Of a stretch of 64,000 bases of DNA, positions 33,311-43,139 are shown one piece after another. The stretch is taken from the NCBI GenBank assembly GCA_037953745.1, contig JBAKBP010003164.1, forward strand, positions 1-64,000, read 5' to 3'. The notes beneath the pieces were generated by a model that did not search any database, was not told the origin of the DNA, and worked only from the letters and a program-made list of their open reading frames with translations. The position numbers and the translations under genes were made by a program. Numbering within the stretch: position 1 is the first letter of the stretch; each line of letters starts with the position of its first letter. The stretch comes from Lithodes maja. Its lineage: Eukaryota > Arthropoda > Malacostraca > Decapoda > Lithodidae.

Positions 33311-33542
33311 AATTGACCATTTGCGAGTTTCAGGCTATAAGGAAGTTGGAGCTGTAAACATTGATATCAAACAGAAATGCAATAATGATGTATTGTAGGT
33401 TTCTCATGGATGGAAAGTATGATTAACTTAATGTTTATGGGTTTATAAATGCACTGAACCGTATTTTATCTGGTAATTCTGCTAAATATCGATGTCTACA
33501 GCTCCAACTTCCTTATAGCCTGAAACTCGCAAGTGGTCAATT
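33311..33542. repeat. 57-bp inverted repeat in the GT92 3' flank
   Basis: Arms 33311-33367 and 33486-33542 are reverse complements with about four mismatches (core CAGGCTATAAGGAAGTTGG). They are separated by 118 bp, giving a 232-bp stem-loop or MITE-like unit. The ends are AATTGACC and GGTCAATT. It starts 34 bp after the stop codon. Confidence 0.9.
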
Positions 33543-33857
33543 GATGCACAATGTCTATATATTTATTAAGTTAACATATATAAATATGTACATAATGTAG
33601 AAAGTTGTCGTATTATGAACTAAAGCTGAATTTTAAACAAAAACTACTGTTTTGTTGTAATTGTAATGACGAATACATTAAGAATGTCGAAAAATAGGGT
33701 TAGATTTCCATGAAACTTAGCTAATAGTAAATTAAGTCGATTCAGTATGATGATATCTCCTTTTATTTTTAATGGTTTTATCCCAGAATGATTGTATTAA
33801 GAGTTATTTGTTGTGATTATTTGCAACCTACAGTACACTAGCTCTATAGGCCTATAA

Positions 33858-33916
33858 CATCAAATTAAGCCTGTCTCATCAAAAGTGGTTGAGAAAATAT
33901 TGACACCTGGATGCGG
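33858..33916 (+). pseudogene. Short fragment resembling the GT92 exon
   Basis: Codons here read IKPVSSKVVEKI, against INPVISKVVEYKY in the exon near 32205-32245. The 15-base string TCAAAAGTGGTTGAG is shared exactly. It is followed by a degenerate copy of dispersed repeat D. It may be a scrap of a duplicated GT92 exon. Confidence 0.45.
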
Positions 33917-34138
33917 GTAAACGTCTTAAAACAGTAGGCTAAATGGGGCCGAATGGACACAATCATACAAGCCAAAGAGAGAGGGAGAGAAAGAGAAAAA
34001 AAGCGAGGTGAGGTTTTTGGTGGGTATGGAGACGGCTCTCTGACTCATCAGGGGTGAGAATGGGTCTGAACATTACCAGGAGGACCATACTATGGTGTCC
34101 TCCAACGACGTCTCGGCTGTGACGGATCCTACAATCCT

Positions 34139-34262
34139 ACTGTCTTGATAGCGTAATGCGTAAGTGCGCGGAATTTCGATGGGAGTATCCTAGGTTCGAG
34201 TCCTTGGAGTGCCACATGTATTTGTTGATTTCATTAATTGAGTTTAGAGGTGAAGTTGGTTG
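34139..34262 (+). mobile_element. SINE S1, third copy
   Basis: Reads TGTCTTGATAGCGTAATGCG, then GTGCGCGGAATTTCGATGGG, B box GGTTCGAGTCC, CCTTGGAGTGCCACATG, and the GTTTAGAGGTGAAGTTGG tail. Nearly the same as 16130-16262. It is the best-preserved tRNA-like head of the three. Confidence 0.78.
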
Positions 34263-34852
34263 GTGGAAAAAATATAATAATGTACTAGTATAGACATGGG
34301 CCCATAGGTAGGATATTGCATAGGCCAAGTGTTGCTTTACGAATTTCTAGCAATTGGAGCCAGACGTCTATATCCCAGGTGGCTGGGTTATAACAGACAT
34401 GCTTTAGGGTGTTGGTTGCCTTATAGCGCGTTTTTCAAAGGCACAAAGAGGCATAGATTACCATAGATTTACCAGACAGAAGCAGACAGCCTCCCGAGAT
34501 TGTCTGGTAGTCTTTGGTCAGCTCGGCCAAGACCAAAGATTAACGGACTCTGGGGGTGTGGCCACCAGCCGGGAGGCAGGACTCTGGTGACAGTTTCAGC
34601 CACTCACAGCCTTCGTTACAAGGCATGATTCAAATGTTAGACAACTGACAGGGGTGAGTGTTACTACTATTGTTGTGTGTCGTATTAATGCCAAGTTTTC
34701 ATAATCAACATCATATTTCGCTACAAAATCGACCTTATAGCTGAGTAACAAAGATAGAAACATGATAATTTACCCTCAGCTGGAACAAAATAGACTACCA
34801 TCCTGTAAATCCCTCACAAACCACGTACTGTCTCTTCTCCTCAACTGCCTTT
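34263..34852. other. No gene seen
   Basis: Mixed-composition spacer with no ORF or repeat partner in the window. Confidence 0.5.
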
Positions 34853-34937
34853 CTTACCCTGTCCTTGGATTCTCGGGACCTTAAAATTAAACAGGATGTT
34901 TAATTTTAAGGTCCCGAGAATCCAAGGACAGGGTAAG
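34853..34937. repeat. Perfect 41-bp palindrome with 3-bp spacer
   Basis: Arms 34853-34893 and 34897-34937 are exact reverse complements (right arm begins TGTTTAATTTTAAGGTCC), separated by GGA. The right arm is the first preserved coding part of a LINE relic. The left arm is an inverted copy of it that stops abruptly. Confidence 0.95.
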
Positions 34938-35392
34938 CAAACATTCTTCTTCACTGCCATCAAAGACTGGAACAACCTACCCCAGTCAGTCCGTGAAAAG
35001 AGAACACTGTATTCCTTCAGACGTAGCCTGAAGGAACACCTGAACCGGACAGCTGCGAGAAGGGAGCACCAAGCTTATGTCTACTACTAAATACGACATA
35101 AGAGATAGACAAATCAAACTGAAATTATTACTGATTACGGATTACTGATATTTACTATAGGATGTAAGGTATCTTAAAATAACCCCCTAGAAATACTTTC
35201 TCTAAAGTATCTATTTCTTTATCCTCCCAATTTCCCCAGCTAACCTAATCCCACAAGGACCCCAATGGAAATACGCCTAACGGCCTTATTGGGCTATCCT
35301 TAGTTGGAATTATGCAAGGCTGGTACATGTCATATTTGTAACATACTATGTGGTACCATTTTTTTAACTCTGTAAATTGCTAACTGAATAAA

Positions 35393-35440
<48 letters not shown>
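34897..35440 (+). pseudogene. LINE 3' relic with (ATT)n tail (family M)
   Basis: Codons to 35090 read ...TAIKDWNNLPQSVREKRTLYSFRRSLKEHLN, the usual C-terminus of LINE ORF2. After the stop comes a 3' UTR with GGACCCCAATGGAAATACGC and GGCTATCCTTAG, then (ATT)n at 35393-35440. That UTR block is shared with the SINE at 60415-60655. Confidence 0.8.
35393..35440 (+). repeat. (ATT)n tail
   Basis: About 16 ATT units, the tandem tail of LINE relic M. Confidence 0.95.
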
Positions 35441-35536
35441 CATTCCACCACTCGTTTCCCTAATTCCTGATACCTCTGCCTCCTACTTTCCTTTTACCAC
35501 ATACTTCCTCTGCGCTTGCTATCACTCCTTCCTTAA

Positions 35537-35743
35537 CCCCTTCTGTACCGGCGACGTATTTTGGTATTGATTTCAGCTACATTTAGACGATTTAGTGAGG
35601 CTTAGGATGGATGTATGGTAGCTAAAAGGATTAATTGAGATAGTTTGTAGCCTTTTAATGGGTAGACGTCCTTCCTAAGCTGAACAAAATAGTCTAATCG
35701 TTTCCAGAATATAATGAAAAGTACATCACCGGTACAGAAGGGG
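35537..35743 (+). mobile_element. piggyBac-like MITE, copy 1
   Basis: 207 bp between TTAA (35533-35536) and TTAA (35744-35747). The termini CCCCTTCTGTACCGG are inverted repeats. TTAA duplication plus termini beginning CCC are the marks of piggyBac-type elements. No coding capacity. Its interior matches copy 2 in reverse orientation. Confidence 0.88.
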
Positions 35744-35747
35744 TTAA

Positions 35748-35955
35748 CCCCTTCTGTACCGGCAACGTCAATATAATTATATTCTAGCTACTATTAGAAG
35801 ATTTTATTCAGTTTAAAAAGAGCCTCCAGCAATTAAAAGGCTTCGGACTGTCTCACTTAACCCTTTTTACAACCACTCATCCTTCTTAAATTGCACAATA
35901 TCGCCTAAATATAGCTAGAATGAAATTTTAAAAGACGTCGCCGGTACAGAAGGGG
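35748..35955 (-). mobile_element. piggyBac-like MITE, copy 2, inverted
   Basis: 208 bp between the shared TTAA (35744-35747) and TTAA (35956-35959), with the same termini as copy 1. Reverse-complementing it aligns its interior with copy 1 (CCTTTTAAT and GCTGAA/ACTGAA landmarks), with clear divergence. The two copies sit in opposite orientation sharing one TTAA. Confidence 0.85.
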
Positions 35956-35984
35956 TTAACCTGTACTAGCCAGAATTGAATGGT

Positions 35985-36151
35985 ATAACAAAATCGACAC
36001 CTAAATGGCACGAAAGGTCTTAATATTGGCAAAGAAATATGGCAAAAGGTCTGAAAATCGCCAAACTAATGGGGCGAATGTCTTGTAATCTCATAACTAA
36101 TAGGGCTAAACATGAGGGAGTAGGAGGACTCGAAAAAATAAATGCCTCCCC
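35985..36151 (-). repeat. Dispersed repeat D
   Basis: CGACACCTAAATGGCACGAA...CTAATGGGGCGAATG...GCCTCCCC, then TTAA. Reverse complement of the family seen at 63385-63600 and in two halves at 31437-31810. Non-coding. It abuts the next MITE through TTAA at 36152-36155. Confidence 0.7.
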
Positions 36152-36155
36152 TTAA

Positions 36156-36354
36156 GCCGAGAGCTTTTATAGTCAACATTCGATGATCAAAACATTTCTG
36201 GCAAAATTTCTAGAATATTTTGCACTGGTATCGAAAACTAGACTGATGGTAGATGAATTTAGGTAACCGAAATATTTTAAATGTTGACCTCAGAAGTTGC
36301 CAGACCAGTGTTGCGGATAAATGTTGAGGGAAAAAGTGCTCGTGTGATACCGGC
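36156..36354 (+). mobile_element. MITE family E, copy 1
   Basis: 199 bp between TTAA (36152-36155) and TTAA (36355-36358). Termini GCCGAGAGC... and, inverted, GCCGGTATCACACGAGC... are degenerate inverted repeats. The interior block GAAAACTAGACTGATGGTAG matches GAAACTAGATCGAAGGTAG of the copy at 63774-63985. Confidence 0.72.
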
Positions 36355-36429
36355 TTAAGCAATTCTAATGTCCTACACTCTCAAAAATCTAGTGTGAAAA
36401 GGGTATGGAAAAGATATAGGCTATATCAT

Positions 36430-36910
36430 TAGCTAGCCTATATTAAGAACATAAGAAAATGGGAGTCTGCAGAAAGCCGATTGGCCCACACAAGGCAGAT
36501 CCCTCTCACACTCAACCCTACTTATAAGGCCTAATTATAGGCCAACTCACTAACACTATGAGGACCGACCTAACCAAAACGGTTAGCGGTCAACGTAAAA
36601 AAACGGGGTCTGCTGAGCGCCGATTAGCTCACATCAGGTAGATCCCCCTCACACCTAACCCATATCGTCCATATGCCTATCAAATTTTATCTTAAAACTC
36701 TCTATCGTTCTTGATCCCACTATAGCTATAGCACTTGGTAGCCTATTCCACCTGTCTACACCTCCGTTAGCTGGAAGATGGGGAGAGAGCCTTCTACTTT
36801 GCTGTCCTATTTTTCTACTATAAACTGTCCCTGGCTAGTAGTATTAAGGCCGGATCACCTAGTAGGGACCGCAAGGTCTGTGATCCGAGTATCTGTGTAA
36901 CTCTCACCAT
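36430..36910 (-). pseudogene. CR1-like LINE 3' relics, two overlapping tails
   Basis: On the minus strand codons near 36765-36660 read GGVDRWNRLPSAIAIVG...ESFKIKFDRHMDDMG then stop, matching the relic at 22974-23180. Its tail (GATCTACCTGATGTGAGC and on) is followed at 36430-36595 by a second tail of the same family ending in TTTCTTATGTTCTTA (sense). So two 3' ends of one family lie in tandem. Confidence 0.72.
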
Positions 36911-37449
36911 ATCCACACCACACACCATTATAATGTAGTCTATTATAGTAGCCAGCATAAACTGTCAAAACGCGTCATAATCCTCTCAAAGGGTTAATTA
37001 CGATAGTTTTTACCCATTTCAGTCTTAGTGGCCTGTCCTAAGCTGCCAGAACATAATGACAGATTGCATCATCGTATCCTGAAAGGGTTACGTAATATCA
37101 CAAATATCTCACCTTGTTTCAGCCTATTTCCTTCCAGATCGTCCACTATTCGTCAAACGCCACTTCTAGGCTCTTTTCGCACTTCCAGCACTCGAATAAC
37201 ACGCACAAAAAGCAAAATTAACTACGCAAGGAGCGATGCGTCTTTACCGAGCGTCTCCGTCTCAGGGAATCGAGTGAGAGTTTATAGTCCTTCACCACAC
37301 TTGCAAACGACAACAGAAACACGCGGCTTAAAAATCGACTAATCTATTAAACCGCTAATTCAATATCAGTATGTTGATTTATGATAGTGAAAATAATTAT
37401 GACGATCCCCTAGAGTTAAATATGGAAGGTGGTTGGCTTGCCTCACTAA
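36911..37449. other. No gene or repeat identified
   Basis: Mixed composition. A 104-codon open frame (37028-37342) shows no recognisable domain and is not supported. This may be one of the few unique stretches here. Confidence 0.4.
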
Positions 37450-37482
37450 CGACCGTTAGTGAATCTGATTCACTAACGGTCG
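37450..37482. repeat. Two T1 termini joined end to end
   Basis: CGACCGTTAGTGAATC, one T, then the exact reverse complement. The left half is an outward-facing T1 terminus lacking its last bases. The right half is the start of T1 copy a. Confidence 0.88.
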
Positions 37483-38485
37483 TAGCGTGCGATGTCGTAC
37501 AGCAACCTACGATCGTTCCTAAGGGAGTGCGGAAGGTGTATTCAGGAACGCATCGTTGAGCTCCCTTACGGCTCCCTTTCGGTTATTTTCACCAAGGCTT
37601 CTCTTGACCAATCAGGCGCATGGCCTTTGTAAATAAACAATATGTCACCCACATGACTGAAGCGCCAAGAAAAATAGTTTATTAGTGACGCTCAGTTGCT
37701 ACCTTCCCTCCAACACATCAACAACATATACTTTAATTTATGACCTTGTCATTGTTTAGCATGGCTAATTCGATCCACCACAGCCAGCAGGAAGAAGAAT
37801 AGAGTATATTGTGAATTGATGATAAGAAATTAGTCTAGCTAGGCTACAGGGAAGCCTGTTAGTGGCCCTAGTTAAAGAATTTTCGACGGATTGATCATTG
37901 ATAATCATCCATGTTAGGCTAGTTGGGAGTGTATTATTTATACCTTAACCACAGTATATTGTTCTACTTTACCATGTCTACACCTAGACAGGGCGAGCCA
38001 AACCAAAATGCCAGACTTTACTATGTCTATGCCTACACAGGCAGTTCTAGCCAAGCCAAAATGCCAGACTTAGCCTAGGCCTAATTTTTCAAAATAGGCC
38101 TAGGGTAATTTGTTTGTATTCACAACACCTCAAGGCCTATCTACCTTTTCAAAATAGGCCTAGCATAGGCCTCTTCAATCTATTATCCAACAGTTGGCCA
38201 TGGGAAATAATGATAGGTTGAGGGGGGCTTTGTCCCCCTCACCTCCCATGACTTATTACCAGCATGGGACTAATAACAGCTAGTTAACAATGAGGACGGT
38301 ATGCCTGCAAACACCATCTTAACCTGCTAGGCTTCTACTTTACCATGCTTAGGCTACACCAAGCTAGGCATTGCTAGCCTAACCAAAATACCATACGTAG
38401 GCCTAACTTTTCTAGCCTAAATAGCCCTAACTTTTTCAAAATAAACCTAGGTTATATCCTAGGCTAGGCTAAACAAAAATATTCA
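37467..38485 (+). mobile_element. T1 element, copy a (left half)
   Basis: Matches 43680-44590 of copy c in the same order, with small differences. It begins at GATTCACTAACGG, lacking the outermost bases GGACCCA, and breaks off near 38485 where copy b starts. Non-coding; rich in CCTAGG and AGGCCTA strings. Starts of host-like ORFs in it are not supported. Confidence 0.85.
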
Positions 38486-38820
38486 GTGAATTTGGACCCA
38501 GATTCACTAACGGTCGTACGATCCGAAAACTCCCTTACCGTTCCCTTACGTCTCAACGCTGGTATTCACGAAGCGTCGTAGCGGCCATCTTTGATCGTAG
38601 GAAGCCCCTAAAATCCCCTTTCGCAAAGGGTGGTCCAGACCACCCTTACATGAATTTGACCCGGATATAGGTACACAAATATCGATAACACAACCCGCGA
38701 CCATAACAAATTCGTCTGCAGTATACCGGTAGTTCTTTATGACACACTAAGTCATTATTGAGGCAATAATAGCGCAATATGATTGTTAACTTGTGTTTAC
38801 AGCACCATTAAGGCATTTAA

Positions 38821-39258
38821 CCCGTACAGCCCCAGCGACGCGTCTGACGCATCGGCGATGTATGTAACGCACAGCCCCAGCGACGCGCCTGACGCGTCAC
38901 CCTAATTGCGCCGACCGTAACCTCAGGTGTAGCCACTCAAGAGGGCTCAGATTTGTATGGGAACTGTGTACGTATCCCACGCAACCGTGCCGATGGTTGA
39001 AAACTCTCAAAGTCCACGTGCGTGCGCGTGAGCGCGCAATAACCTGGTTTGTGGGGGTAATTGCCTTCAATTTTTTACTTTTGTAAAATACGTTTTCGGG
39101 GTCTCTGTAGGACCATTTTTTAAGCTTTTTGAGCGGTTTTTCGTGGTTTTTCCTTCATTCCTAACCCATTCGCTATTGTTTCTGGAATAAAACCATTTTT
39201 TGAAAACCGGCCGGGTTCTGGTGAACAAACATTACAAAACTAGCCGGGGCTCCACGGG
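38821..39258. mobile_element. piggyBac-like MITE inside T1 copy b
   Basis: 438 bp flanked by TTAA at 38817-38820 and 39259-39262. The ends are CCCGTACAGCCCCAGC and, inverted, CCCGTGGAGCCCCGGC. The T1 copy at 56364-57258 shows the uninterrupted site with a single TTAA (near 56941-56944), which proves the insertion. CpG-rich left half (GACGCGTCTGACGC and similar). No coding capacity. Confidence 0.93.
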
Positions 39259-39469
39259 TTAATACAAAGTATGAATATATTTGTATCCTTAATGTCTTAT
39301 GACAGGCCGAATTAAGCTATGAATAGCCTACATATGCCAGCCTAGACCTAGTCAAGGTTAATTGATGCGCAAATTCATGTGCTGCGACAACACGTAGCCT
39401 ACCATTAGTAGATTTTAACCCTCATTTATTGCGGAAATGTTTTATTCCAACTCCCCACCACCTCTTGAG

Positions 39470-40230
39470 TTATATTAGGGTAGCCTATTCCTCAACAAAT
39501 TTGAAAGTATCACAGGAACAAAATTATGAAAAGAATTACCCTAGGCCTAGCCTAAAAAATGAATAAATAATAAACGCTGTGCGAATAATTTTGTTTAGCC
39601 TAGCCTAGGCTAGCCTATAACCTAGGTTTATTTTGAAAAAGTTAGGGCTATTTAGGCTAGACAAGTTAGGCCTATGTATGGTATTTTGGCTAGGCTAGCA
39701 ATGCCTAGCTGGGTTAGATTAGGGTAGCCTATTTCCTCAACAAATTTGAAAGTATCACAAGAAAACCAATATGAAAAGAATTACCCTAGGCATAGCCCAA
39801 ACAAAAAATAATAGGCTAGCCTATAAGGTGTTGTGAATATTTTTGTTTAGCCTAGCCTAGGATATAACCTAGATTTATTTTGAAAAATAGGGCTATTAGG
39901 TTAGGGCTATTTAGGCTAGACAAGTTAGGCCTATGTATGGTATTTTGGTTAGGCTAGCAATGCCTAGCTGGGTTAGATTAGGGTAGCCTATTTCCTTAAC
40001 AAATTTGAAAGTATCACAGGAAAAAAAATATGAAAAGAATTACCCTAGGCATAGCCTAAACAAAAAATAATAGGCTAGCCTATATGGTGTTGTGAATATT
40101 TTTGTTTAGCCTAAGCCTAGGATATAACCTAGGTTTATTTTGAAAAAGTTAGGGCTATTTAGGCTAGAAAAGTTAGGCCTACGTATGGTATTTTGGTTAG
40201 GCTAGCAATGCCTAGCTTGGTGTAGCCTAA
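39470..40230. repeat. Internal tandem repeats of T1
   Basis: TTAGGGTAGCCTATTYCCT, AAATTTGAAAGTATCACA, TTACCCTAGGCATAG and GGTTTATTTTGAAAAAG recur in this order three times with a spacing of about 245-260 bp. The same repeats appear in copy c at 44640-44800 and 56400-56730. Confidence 0.85.
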
Positions 40231-40898
40231 GCATGGTAAAGTAGAAGCCTAGCAGGTTAAGATGGTGTTTGCAGGCGTACCGTCCTCATTGTTAACTAGC
40301 TGTTATTAGTCCCATGCTGGTAATATATTTGATGATGGCAATAAGTCATGGGAGGTGAGGGGGACAAAGCCCCCCTCAACCTATCATTATTTCCCATGGC
40401 CAACTGTTGGATAATAGATTGAGGAGGCCTATGCTAGGCCTATTTTGAAAAGGTAGATAGGCCTTGAGGTGTTGTGAATACAAAAATATTACCCTAGGCC
40501 TATTTTGAAAAATTAGGCCTAGGCTAAGTCTGGCATTTTGGCTTGGCTAGAACTGCCTGTGTAGGCATAGACATAGTATAGTCTGGCATTTTGGTTTGGC
40601 TCGCCCTGTCTAGGTGTAGACATGGTAAAGTAGAACAATATACTGTGGTTAAGGTATAAATAATACTCCCAACTAGCCTAACATAATTATGATTATCAAT
40701 TATCAATCCGTCGAAAATCCTTTAACTTGGGCCACTAACAGGCTTCCCTGTAGCCTAGCTAGGCTAATTGTTATCATCAATTCACAAGATACTCTATTCT
40801 TCTTCCTGCTGGTTGTGGTGGATCGAATTAGCCATGCTAAACAATGACAAGCTCATAAATTAAAGTATACATGTATCAGTTCAGTTCAGTTGGAATTC

Positions 40899-40929
40899 GG
40901 GAAGTTTAGCCTTAACGTCGGCACTTCCC
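40899..40929 (-). other. 3' hairpin of LINE-B
   Basis: The sense strand folds as GGGAAGT-GCC, loop GACGTTAA, GGC, a 3-nt bulge, ACTTCCC. Same as in LINE-C and LINE-K. A likely recognition structure for the element's own reverse transcriptase. Confidence 0.7.
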
Positions 40930-41078
40930 TAAGAGTTTTTGTTATTTTTCTTTTTGTGACTTTTTGTGACGTGCTCAATTGTCTAAAAATAAATATATCA
41001 CATTTTTCATCCCTTTTTCTGAAATCTTCTTTCTTCTCTCTTCAGTCTTGTTTCTTCTCTCGTCTTCCTTCAGTCTTC

Positions 41079-43115
41079 TTATTTCAGTTCTTTAAATTTT
41101 TTCTCTCGTACTCTCCACATTTGATAGATTGTCTGTTTCACTCTATCGCTTATTTCTTTGTTAAATAAAAGATGTCCGATGACTTGGTTTTCATTTTCAA
41201 TATAAGGCTGTTGGAACCCTGGATCTTTTATTCTGCATGCTTTATAAAATGAACAGTGTAGTAGAAAATGTTTTAGGTCTTCCGTTCCTTCCTTACACAT
41301 ATCGCATTGTGTCTCTCCTCCCACATGCCTATTTCTATCTTTTAGATTTAAGTTATTTGTCCTACATCTGTAAAATATTATAGATGCCTGTGTGTTGTCA
41401 TAAATATCTTCCTCGCTCTTAATCTCCTTTTTATAACTCCTATACACTTCTAGGCTACTCTTCTCTGCCAACTCCTCTCGCCATCTTCCCGAATCCCAGT
41501 CCAGAACTCTTTTTCTAATGTCGCCCTTCTTAATATTTGCTAAATTTGTTTCTCCTAACTTCAAATTCCCTACATACTTTCTAATTTCTGCAGTCCAGGG
41601 ATCTTTACTATTTCTAAGTTTTTCCTCTGTGATTCTTCTTAGCAAGTCATTACTTTCCTCTCCTACTAAATATTTAAGATATTTTATGTTACCTTCCATA
41701 ATTCTTGCCTCCATTGATGAGGCTCCTATTTCACCCCTTAAGGTTACCTTTTGGGCATATCTGGGTGCCCCTAATATGTGTCTAAAAACCCTATTCTCTA
41801 TATTTTGTAATTTATTTATTTCTGTTTTTGAAAAACCTATAACATTCGAGCCATACAGGACTGCTGGTATCACAATACTTTTCCAATATGTTTTTCCAAT
41901 AAGTATCTTATTACAACTTTGTGATATTACCGGGTATGTAAGGTTAGCCATTCTATTTGCTTTATCCAAAGCTTCTATTTTCTGGGTTTTAAAACAATTT
42001 TTATTATCATTAATTTGTATTCCTAGATATTTAATTTGTTTTACCACTTCTATTTCTCGTATGTTGTTTGGTTTGTTTTTCATATTAAATATTAGGATTT
42101 TACTTTTGTCTTTATTTATACTTAAGCCACACTCTCCCCCTATCTCTATTAATTTATCTATTACTCTTTCTGCTTCCTGGATTGTATGAGCCAAGAGTAG
42201 CCCGTCATCGGCATAAAACAATGAATTTATTTTGAAACACTCATCTACAAACCCTCTTTTATTTTCTAACTGTTTAATTATCTCATAAGTTATTAATTTA
42301 AATAATGTTGTGGACCCCGTACAGCCTTGTCTGATGCCGCTTGTTACCTTAATCTCCGTCTCATTTACTTGCCCCTTATTTATAATTGTACTATCTTCTT
42401 TATATATGTTACTTATTATGTCTATAACATTTGAATTTATATTGTAATCTTTTAATACTTTTATCAGTTTCTCCCTTCTGATTGAGTCATAGGCCTTTTT
42501 AAAGTCTATTGAGATTACTATGAGTGACCTCTTTTGTTTAAATATTTTATCTATACAGTATTTCAATATAAAAAGATTATTTTCGATTCTACCCTTATTT
42601 GTAAACCCACTCTGTGTCTCCCTTACCTCTCCATTCTCCCTAATGTGTTCTTCTATTTTATTTTTAATTGCTGTCGTCATGAAAAGTTTATATGATATGT
42701 CTGTCAGAGCAATTGGCCTCAATTCATTTACCTTTGGTTTATTTACTTTTGGTAACATAACAGTTTTTGACTTCTTCCACTCTTCTGGAATTACATTTGT
42801 GTCCATAATATTATTAAAGCACATTGCAAGTTTTTCTAAGCACTTATCACTTTGTGACAATGCTTTATATAACTCAGGTTTCATTGCATCAAGGCCTGCT
42901 GCTTTTCTATTCTTTAATTTCTTTATATTTTCCTTTAATTCTCCCACTGTAATGTTTGGTTTCTCTATGTAGTTTATGTTTTTATTAACTCTTAAAGCCA
43001 TTTCCATGTGTTCCCGTAACTCCTCTTTAACTGTGACTGATTGTATGTTATAATTGTGTTCATCATTTACATTCATCCCTATTTTAAATAATTTACCTTC
43101 TTGCCTGTCCTCCAT
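41079..43115 (-). pseudogene. LINE-B ORF2, C-terminal 678 codons, frame intact
   Basis: Reverse transcriptase and C-terminal domain without the endonuclease. RT blocks: RKAAGLDAMKPELY, LRPIALTDISYKLFM, SGFTNKGRIENN, ISIDFKKAYDSI, SGIRQGCTGS, FYADDGLLLAHT (active site). Near the C-terminus is CDMCKEGTEDLKHFLLHC, a CCHC-type finger. No stop is present, so decay since insertion is small, but without the N-terminal endonuclease it is a dead copy. Confidence 0.9.
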
Positions 43116-43139
43116 TTCTTTCTAATATTATAACTCTTT

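Larger units (their letters stand above)
33278..34138 (+). other. 3' flank of the GT92 exon
   Basis: Presumed 3' UTR then intergenic. It holds the inverted repeat 33311-33542 and a short GT92-like fragment near 33858-33916. I found no convincing AATAAA within 400 bp of the stop, so the transcript end is unknown. Confidence 0.5.
38494..40868 (-). mobile_element. T1 element, copy b, nearly full length
   Basis: Begins with the terminus GGACCCAGATTC at 38494 and runs in reverse orientation through all T1 sub-regions until LINE-B cuts it at about 40868. It contains the piggyBac-like MITE 38821-39258 and the roughly 245-260-bp internal tandem repeats (39470-40230). Together with copy a it makes a large palindrome, 37467-40868. 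Confidence 0.88.
40870..43124 (-). mobile_element. LINE-B: 5'-truncated member of the PHD-type LINE family
   Basis: The sense strand starts inside ORF2 at about 43124 (the family sequence continues beyond that point in LINE-C) and ends in a (CTGAA)n-type tail at 40874-40890. The 3' UTR has the hairpin 40899-40929. It interrupts T1 copy b at its left end. Coding sequence is about 99 percent identical in protein to LINE-C (I count five residue differences in 678). Confidence 0.92.

Noticed and set aside
34853..34937. Twin-priming (5' inversion) of the LINE
   Set aside because: The left arm duplicates the right arm rather than supplying upstream LINE sequence, and the sequence beyond the arms does not continue the element.
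37028..37342. 104-codon ORF
   Set aside because: Ser/Thr/Arg-rich with no domain, and no splice or promoter context; no support.
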